Assembly: GCA_949710005.1 (NCBI GenBank)
Contig: OX453276.1
Coordinates: forward strand, 34,322,947-34,386,946
DNA from: Ricordea florida
Lineage: Eukaryota; Cnidaria; Anthozoa; Corallimorpharia; Ricordeidae
Reading direction: 5' to 3'
DNA: 64,000 nt
A program made the position numbers and the translations under genes. Each line of letters opens with the position of its first letter. The first letter of the stretch is position 1. This document shows positions 35,344 through 43,900 of the stretch, piece by piece. The notes beneath the pieces are model-generated. The model made no database searches and had not been told where the DNA came from. It saw only the letters and a list, made by a program, of their open reading frames with translations.

Positions 35344-36719
35344 GAGGGTCCTGAAGGGGTAAAATGGGAGCTGGGATTTGTCTCTTTTTGGGCTGGGAAA
35401 ATGGGATTCGTGCACTGGGACTGGGATTTTACCACTGGGAATGGGACTAACACTTTGGAAAATGGGAATGGGATTTCTCTTCTTTGTGAGACTTGCTAGT
35501 CTCCGAACCTATAATTTGACACAAATACTCGAATTATCGCATTTGATGACACAAAAAAGTCAGTATTTTTCCACATTTTGGCCTCCTATTGCAAGTTCTC
35601 GTTACCAGGCTTTACGCTGCGGTCATGTCACGTCCTTGATCAGCGGTTTGTTTAAAACAAACATGGCGTCGTCCAGCATGAGCGATTGCTGTCGGCGAAC
35701 TATGATTATCGAATTGAAATATGTTTCTTCGAACAATGCGATAGTACACACGGAAAACAGCAAGATCGAATTAGATCTGAAGCGCAGCCCAACAGACTTG
35801 CAGGCAAGCATTGTGGAGAATTGTGGAGTTAAAGACTCTGCTGCGAAAAGAACCAGCATGCAGTTACTCACTTTAAGAAGGAAACATTTACTCTCTACGA
35901 ATATGCACAGATTTTTGGTTCATCCGTTGAAGAAGGAGTAAAGAGAGTGACACCATGGTCTGCACATTATTACACACACCCTAACTCTTACTACCTCTCT
36001 GAAACCTCTGATGCTGGCCAGTTAGTTCGTGCTGAAATTCCTAAACCAGTTGGACAACGATTGTCCAGAAATGATGAAGCAGAGATGAGGTTTTGGGCGA
36101 AACGATACGGCAAGTGTGTAAGACAACGTAGTGTCCGACAAGACAACACCATGGACAGAGCTGGGACACTGCCTTTGAACTTGTATGAAGCACAGACAGT
36201 GCTTAATCCATTAGATTTGCATTCGGTATTACCTCACACGCAAGGCATAGTGCTAGATGGACCTCTAGATGAAAGTGCAGAAACTCAGACGACGGAAACA
36301 GATGAACAGCCTGCTGAGACTGTGGAGGGTGCCACTTGCCATGATCAACCTAACGAATACAGTGGTAGTGACAGTGGGGACAGCGAGTCTGATGAAGACG
36401 GTGCAGATGACGGGACTGGTTTTAACATGGTTATGCCAACAAGGGCTGGGAGACAAAGAGTGCTAACCAGCAGAATGAGAGATTTTCTTCAGTCCAGATG
36501 AAGGTACATACATCCAAATATCAACAGTTTGCGCTTTTAATTTATTATAGTCATTATATGCATGTTTTTCACCTGTACTTATGAAAATGGGATTTCTTGT
36601 TTATGAACTGGGATTTCGACCAAAATTAGCCTGGGAACTGGGATTTGAAGCCTGGGAACTGGGATTTGGACCAAAATTGGGCTGGGAACTGGGATTTAGG
36701 ACCCCCCTTCAGGACCCTC
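35344..36719 (+). mobile_element. 1,376-bp TIR element with a host-like coding segment, copy 1
   Basis: The ends are perfect 16-bp inverted repeats (GAGGGTCCTGAAGGGG). It is flanked by TATTAA on both sides, a 6-bp target duplication. Subterminal regions are minisatellite-like (CTGGGATTT and GGGAATGGG words). The middle carries coding-like sequence. From the ATG at about 35663 a frame runs to 35941, and a different frame runs through ETFTLYEYAQIFG, then VTPWSAHYYTHPNSYYLSE, to 36501, ending in an acidic Ser/Asp/Glu-rich tail. Neither part resembles a known transposase, so captured host sequence is possible. The second copy (50162-51537) has the same length and apparently the same sequence. Confidence 0.8.
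35663..36501 (+). pseudogene. Unrecognised frameshifted coding segment in the TIR element (copy 1)
   Basis: The first frame begins MASSSMSDCCRRTMIIELKY and has protein-like composition to about TSMQLLTL. Beyond about 35868 the better reading shifts frame into FKKETFTLYEYAQIFGSSV, which joins without a stop to the 184-codon frame ending at 36501. The composition changes naturally across the join, so a one-base frameshift or a missed junction in one ancestral protein of about 275 residues is inferred. The C-terminal third is acidic (SGSDSGDSESDEDGADDG). I do not recognise the family. The same break is present in copy 2. Confidence 0.45.
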
Positions 36720-36929
36720 TATTAATTCGGCGGAATGACACTCGGTCGTTTTCGGTTTATTGGCTTCTTTCTTCTCAATAATGGCTCTGCCAAACAACGG
36801 ATAGTTTTTTTCGAATTCTACAGGTCTTTACCTTTCTATTGATATATAGTTTGTGGTAGTTTACTTGAAAACAACGCGCGTACGAATTTTTTTCCGAAGG
36901 ACACCCGCGAAGGTATTGTGTAACCTTAA

Positions 36930-37973
36930 AGTTTTGAACGGATGGACACACTTCAAGTCGATTCATCACAAAGGGCCGGAAACATTTACTTGTTTCCACC
37001 CAAAAACAATCTTTCTATATACACAATAATTAAACTCTCGCATCCATCAGTAGAACGAGGAAATTTATTTGTTAACGAAAAATAGTGCGACAAGATTAAC
37101 ACACTGACTAGAAACCTCATTACAAACAAACAAACTCGACTGTTATCAGCTTCCTTCGACGACAAATTCTGAAACATTGTTCGCCATTTACATTATCGAG
37201 CTGAGAGCATGAAAATACGTGGGTTCAACATTTGTGGCAAAGCGGAACAAAGTGTCAACGAATCATAAAGTTGATGTTTTGTTATGGAAATTGTAGTGTT
37301 ATGGTAAATGAACGCGCTAATAGTCAGTTGGCGTAAGCTTTAAAAGGCGTAGCTGTGTTTACTACACTTTCAGTCTTAATTTCGCGACGCAGTTGATGTA
37401 TTGAATCTAAAATCCTGGGTATGCACAAAAGACTTACTGTGTCTGATTGCTGTTTAACTCGATAATTAACTTGCCAAGCGATTGTCAGGTAGGTTCAAAG
37501 AAGCCACTTTGCTTGATTTTTTCTCGTTTTACTCCGCTATCAACAGTTAGAGTCAAAGTACCGTCAGAGTATCTGAGAGCGGATCCCACGAATACACGGA
37601 CACTTTTTGAACCGACCAGTGAGGAAAGCTTTCAACCGATATGCACACATTTCTCTTAAGCTTCTATGAGGCGAACTCAGTTCTCCAAAGCAAACGGCAG
37701 ACACTGTTAGAAACCTTCATAGAAAGTAACCACAGACAGAACTGAAAACCTCTCTGGGTAGTACTGGCAGCAACCCAGCTAGGCTACATGAGCTATTTCC
37801 CAACACGGACGCTTCACCTTTCTACGCGACTCTTTAGGCAAAACACTGTTCCTTGCGCACGGTGACTCTCGCCCCGTCTTCAGTCCTGCTTAAAAGCGAC
37901 CCACAAGTTCTTGCTAAATGTTTGTTTCTTTTTTCATTGCATTGCAACTCGCCAGATAAGCACGGGGGAAGAA
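36930..37973. other. Upstream region of the four-exon gene (copy A)
   Basis: No supported exon. The minus-strand counterpart of the copy-B frame at 62550-62807 is broken here by a stop (about 37668) and an indel (about 37602). Confidence 0.4.
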
Positions 37974-40900
37974 ATGGCAGACATCGAAATGGATTTAGAT
38001 CAAGAAAGAAATAGGTATTTATGCATCTTGTCTTTAAAAACAATTCCCGTTTATTACCCCTTTGATGACTTCGAAGTTTAATAAGTTTATAAACCCGCGT
38101 AAATCAAATATCACCTGTTGATTACGCCCACCCTTTTTCCCTCTTAGTGGCGCCATTGAGTGGAAATTCCTCCGATAGTCAGTCGGTTTGTTAATAAACA
38201 GTAACTTCAGATGCATTTTAGGCCAAGAGAGCCTTTCTTAATCTAGGATCAGATTCACGAACTCCCATTTATATAACTTATCTCTTACATGATGTATTGT
38301 CCTTTGTTTATAATCATGAACCTAGGATGAATCCTAACCCAGTAAGAATTGGTGAATCTGGAACACGGTTTCTGAGAAAAATGAACACTGATATCGATAT
38401 ACCTTTGTTCAGCGCCAGCAGACTCCTAGCGCCTGCGGACACATGTTAGTTAGTTATGCACGCGCTTAGTGGCCGCGCATATTATTATTGTTGTGGTTGT
38501 TAGTCCGCCATCTTGTGGCTACGTTCTGTTCCTATTAAACGTGTTCCTTTCGTTAAGTGTTCGTCCCATTTACTGGCGTGGTGGCAGCGACTCAAGAACC
38601 CACGATTACGTAAAACTATAGCGAACGAAGCGAAGGTCTCTTAACGAGCCAACCTGAAGTTGGTTGGACGACGAACACGAAAGATCGTGAAAGCCCACGA
38701 AAGCTAAGTACCCCTGCATTTATACGTTCTTCCTTTATACCTACACAAACATGACCACTAGCCGAGCACCTAAACAGTGGTCGTTGACTAAAACAGAAAC
38801 GATAACTTCTTTCGAAGCTTGGAGACAGAATCTACAGTACATCTTATCACTTGATTCTAACTTTGCACCCTTCTTGGGCGACACCGTGACATGGCTAAAA
38901 AAGTCTCGAGGACCCTTAAGAGGCTTTACTGATGATGGCGAAGACGTTCCCACCGCTAGGCGACGCTCAGCTCAACAAAAGTGTACACATCTTGAGCTCA
39001 TGCTTGGACAAATTGCTAATTATTGTCCTGTTATATCTAGAAATTCCATTGTTAAGAATGCCACATCAATCAGTTCTATCTGGCAAATGATCCGTATGCA
39101 TTATGGGTTCCAATCCACCGGAGCACATTTTATTGATTACAATAATATCAGATTAGAACACGATGAACGGCCAGAAGATCTTTTTCAGCGCCTGATGTCC
39201 TTCGTTGAAGACAATCTACTCATTGCTAATGGCAACATTACTCATCACGGCGAAGCCATCCCAATCGATGAAGAATTAACACCTAGTCTTGAAAACATGA
39301 TCGTCCTCACCTGGTTAAGACTTATTCACCCGGATTTACCGAACCTGGTTAAACAAAGGTACGGTACCGAGCTTCGTTCAAGAACCCTTGCCTCTCTCAA
39401 ACCCGAGATCTCCCAGGCATTGGATTCCTTGCTCGACGAGCTCCGCTCAGCTGCTGATTCAAAAGTACTGCGAACTGCTGTGTCAAGATTTAACTTTTCA
39501 ACCTCACGTGATTCCAACAGGCAACCTATTCCCAGGCGCCAAGTCTCCACCAGACGTCCCAGGTCGTGCCCCCTATGCAAAGCAGCAGGCCGTGTAGATC
39601 ATCAACACTACCTGAGCAAGTGCACCTACTTACCCCCCGAGGACCGCCTCTTCTTCACCAAAACCAGATCGACAACAGTCGTCGAAGAAGATGAAGAAGC
39701 TGGTGATAATCCAATTATTTACCCACTTGAGCCTCATGATCTTGAACCAACTGACCTGCCATCGGCACGAGCTGTATCACGCAGAGTCAGCACAAGAAGT
39801 TCGCCCCAACTCAATGCCTTCTACCGACAACACCCAGTCAGATTAACTCTCGACACTGGCGCTGAGACCAGCATGATTAAAGCATCGCTTGCTCGGTCAC
39901 TCGGTCTCACGATAGAAAAGTCCTCTCAACAAGCATTACAGGCCGACGGTACAACCCCACTAGCTGTTGTCGGGGAGGTTCATGTGTCTCTTTCTCGCTC
40001 CAGTAAGCAACTCACTCTTGATGCTCTTGTCGTAGACGGTTTAGATGTTGACATCCTGGCTGGCATTCCATTCCTTATAAGCAATGATATCTCTGTACGC
40101 CCAGCCACTCAGCAAATAACTATACAAGGTTCTGAAACCATCCGGTACCACACCGATGACAAGAACAGTGCACAACCCCACATCATTCGTGCAGCTACGT
40201 CATATGTGTTGCGCTCATCAGGACCCACTACCGTCATCTGGCCTGGAGATTACCTTGAGATTGATGTTCCTCCTGAACTCGGAACTGACTCCACTATTGC
40301 TGTTGAGCCTCACTGTGATACCGTCTCACCTAAAAAACACCCAGTCAGCAACAAGTCGTGGCCCCAACCACAAGTCTTAGGATCTGTTGGGAGTAAAGTT
40401 CGCTTAGTCAATACATCCGATGAACCATATACTGTTCGTCGCCACGAACACATTTGTCGGGCTCGTCCCACCACCCCAGCAACCACTTTAGCGATCCCTC
40501 CAGCTACACCCCATCCTGCCTACACCCGATCAGCCACAGAGACAAAATCCGGCCTACCATTTTCTAGCAGTGTACTCCTGGACCGTGATAAACTCCTCCC
40601 TGACGCCCTACGTTACCAGTTCCAGGCCACCTTACAGAAATACGACGACGTCTTCAAGCCAGATATCCCAGGATACAACGGGGCAGCAGGCCCCATAGAA
40701 GCCAATGTGAACATGGGACCTGTAGAACCCCCCCAACGAAAAGGGCGTCTCCCCCAATACTCCCGAGGCCAACTAATAGAGCTACAAGAAAAGTTTGACG
40801 AACTCGAAAGACAACAGGTCTTCCAAAAACCTGAAGACATCGGGGTGGCAGTAGAATATTTAAACCCCTCCTTCCTTGTGAAGAAACCCTCAGGTGGCCA

Positions 40901-43900
40901 CCGTCTTGTTACAGCCTTCGAAGATGTCGGTCGTTACAGCAAACCCCAACCATCATTACTGCCAGATGTTGATTCTATCCTTCGCACTATTGCACCATGG
41001 AAATTCCTGATTAAGTCGGACCTCTCCCGTGCCTTCTATCAGATTCCTCTCTCTAAGGCGTCACGGAAATACTGTGGAGTAGCTACACCATTTCGCGGCA
41101 TTCGTGTATACTGCCGATCTGCTATGGGTATGCCTGGATCGGAAACCGCTTTGGAAGAGATGATGTGCAGAGTGCTCGGCGACCTTATTCAAGAGGGTTG
41201 TGTAACCAAGATAGCTGACGACTTATATTGCGGAGGCACCAGCCCTGAAGATCTCCTATCCACCTGGACACGAGTACTTAACCAACTTGACAAGTGCAAC
41301 CTTAGACTCTCGCCCACCAAAACTGTAATCTGCCCAAAGTCTACCACTATCTTAGGTTGGGTGTGGTCCCAAGGCAAATTGTCTGCAAGTCCTCATCGCG
41401 TTTCTGTACTGTCCTCCTGTCCTCCACCCACAACCGTCAAAGGCATGCGTTCCTTTATTGGATCTTACAAGGTCCTCAGCCGTGTCCTACCTGACTGTTC
41501 TTCGTTAATCGACCCCCTCGACAGTGCAATCTCGGGGCTACAATCACATGATAAGCTCCCTTTAAATGACAACCTTCTCCACAAGTTCAGAGTTGCTCAA
41601 CAAGCCCTCACAACGACTAAAGCCATTACCTTACCTTGCCCCTCCGACACCTTATGGATAGTAACAGACGGCTCTGTAACAAAACGTGGTCTTGGCGCTA
41701 CATTATATGCTTCCCGCAAAAATCAGCTCTACCTAGCTGGCTTCTTTAGTGCCAAACTCCGCAAACACCAAGTCAACTGGCTCCCTTGTGAAGTCGAAGC
41801 TCTAAGTATTTCTGCTGCTGTCAAGCATTTCAGCCCGTATATAATTCAGTCCCAACATCGCACGTGCGTCCTAACTGACAGCAAGCCATGCGTCCAAGCC
41901 ATCGACAAGCTTTCTCGTGGAGAATTCTCCTCCAGCCCACGAGTAACATCGTTCCTCACAACTGTCAGCCGATACCAAGTCTCCTTGCAACATCTGGCCG
42001 GTACCGCCAACTTGCCATCTGATTTTGCTAGCAGAAATGCCCCTGAGTGTCAAGAACCCATGTGCCAAATATGTACCTTCATCCACGAAGCGGAAGACTC
42101 TGTTGTTAGAGACGTATCTGTTCAGGACATTATCGACAACACCAAGTCCCTGCCTTTCACCACAAGGTCAGCCTGGCGTGATCTGCAAAATCAGTGCCCC
42201 GACCTACGCAGAGTCCATGCCCACCTTAAACAAGGAACAAGACCCTCAAAAAAGCTGACCAACATTAAAGATGTCAAACGCTATCTCACTGTATCATCAA
42301 TCTCTAAGGATGGCCTTCTTGTCGTGAGACGCAATCAACCTTTTGCATCGACAACGGAAGCAATAGTCGTTCCACGTTCTGTCCTCGACGGTCTCCTCAC
42401 AGCCCTCCATGTTCGCCTAAACCACCCGTCTCGCCATCAGCTACAGACAGTCGTGCAACGACATTTCTATGCTTTGGACATGAGCAATGCCCTAACAAGA
42501 ATTTCATCCTTCTGCCATACCTGTGCCTCCCTACAGAAATTCCCAGTTTCCCTTGTGAGTCAGACATCTGAGGACCCACCAGACGTCGTCGGCATATCCT
42601 TTGCTGCTGACGTTATCAAACGCCAGCGTCAACTAATTTTGCTACTTAGGGAGTGTTCAACGTCCTACACCAACACATGTCTTATACCCGACGAGAAACA
42701 TGACACTCTACGAGATGCACTCACTCGCCTTATTGTGGAGCTACATCCTATTGATGGCCCACGAGCAGTGGTTCGTGTTGACCCTGCTCCAGGTTTTGTA
42801 TCGCTCAGCCACAATGATAGCCTAAAACATCTTAATGCCTGGCTCGACGTCGGCCGCACCAAGAACGTGAACAAAAATCCAGTAGCCGAAAAGGCCATAC
42901 AAGAATTGGAAGAAGAATTCCTACGGCAAGAACCAAGAGGAGGACCAGTCTCTCCAACAGGCCTTGCCTTGGCCACAGCTCGCCTCAACTCGCGTTTACG
43001 CCATCAGGGGCTCTCTGCTCGTGAATTGTGGACTCAACGGAGCCAATTCACTGGTGACCCACTCCCACTCTCTGACTACCAAACCATCCTAGCGCAACAT
43101 CAGCAGAGGTCTACCAACCATCCCTACAGCGAAAAATCCAAGAGTAAGCACAGCTCTGTTCCATATCACCCTCAGATACACGTTGGAGATCTCGTGTATT
43201 TGCTCTCTGACCGTGACAAACTGCGTGCCCGCGATCGCTACATTGTTACTGAAGTTAGCGACCCGTGGTGCCGCATTAAGAAATTTACAGGATCCCAACT
43301 TCGCGCTACATCATACAAGGTCAAACTGTGTGAATGTTACGTAATTCCTACTCCCATCTGCATGCCTCGCCCTCGAGAAGACGACAGTGAAGATTATGAA
43401 AATCCACCAACCGCTGATCCAACCCCCTCACCTCCACCATCCCCCCCTGCAGAACTCACTTGCCCATACGACCCTGGCCCAGCAATTTCATCCACATCTC
43501 CCTATGACGATAACACCCACGAAGAAGACACCAATCTTGATCAGGAGCCTACAGACAAGGACCCACCAGTTCGAGAAGACCTCACATATACCCCGGCCCC
43601 GCCCATTTGCAGCCATTACACTCCTCCGAGACCTCAACGAGTACGAAAACCCCCCAGTTACCTCAAGGACTACTTGTCATACTAAGACATGCCTTCAACC
43701 ACTGGTCAATATTAGCCCCTCAGGATGTACTACTTAGATACCCTATGCAATCCAACTTACCACTACAGAACTGTATCTATACCGTCCCCGTCAGCCATGT
43801 TACCCCTAAAGAAGAAGAAATGACGAGATAGAAAGACAAAAAAAAAGGAGAGATTGCGCCAGCAGACTCCTAGCGCCTGCGGACACATGTTAGTTAGTTA

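Larger units (their letters stand above)
34854..36925. mobile_element. TTAA-flanked foldback element carrying a nested insertion
   Basis: It is flanked by TTAA at 34850-34853 and 36926-36929. The terminal inverted repeats are about 210 bp, nearly perfect, beginning GGTTACACAATACCTTCGCG. Copy B has a single TTAA at the same point (about 62008-62011), so this inserted after the duplication or was lost cleanly from B. Without the nested 1,376-bp element and its 6-bp target duplication, it is about 690 bp, matching the related element at 373-1056. Confidence 0.85.

Noticed and set aside
37447..37659. Frame with PLSTVRVKVPSEYLRADPTNTR, related to 62566-62832
   Set aside because: It is shared between the duplicate blocks but differs by frameshift, and the opposite strand reads more like protein in copy B. 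Neither is convincing.
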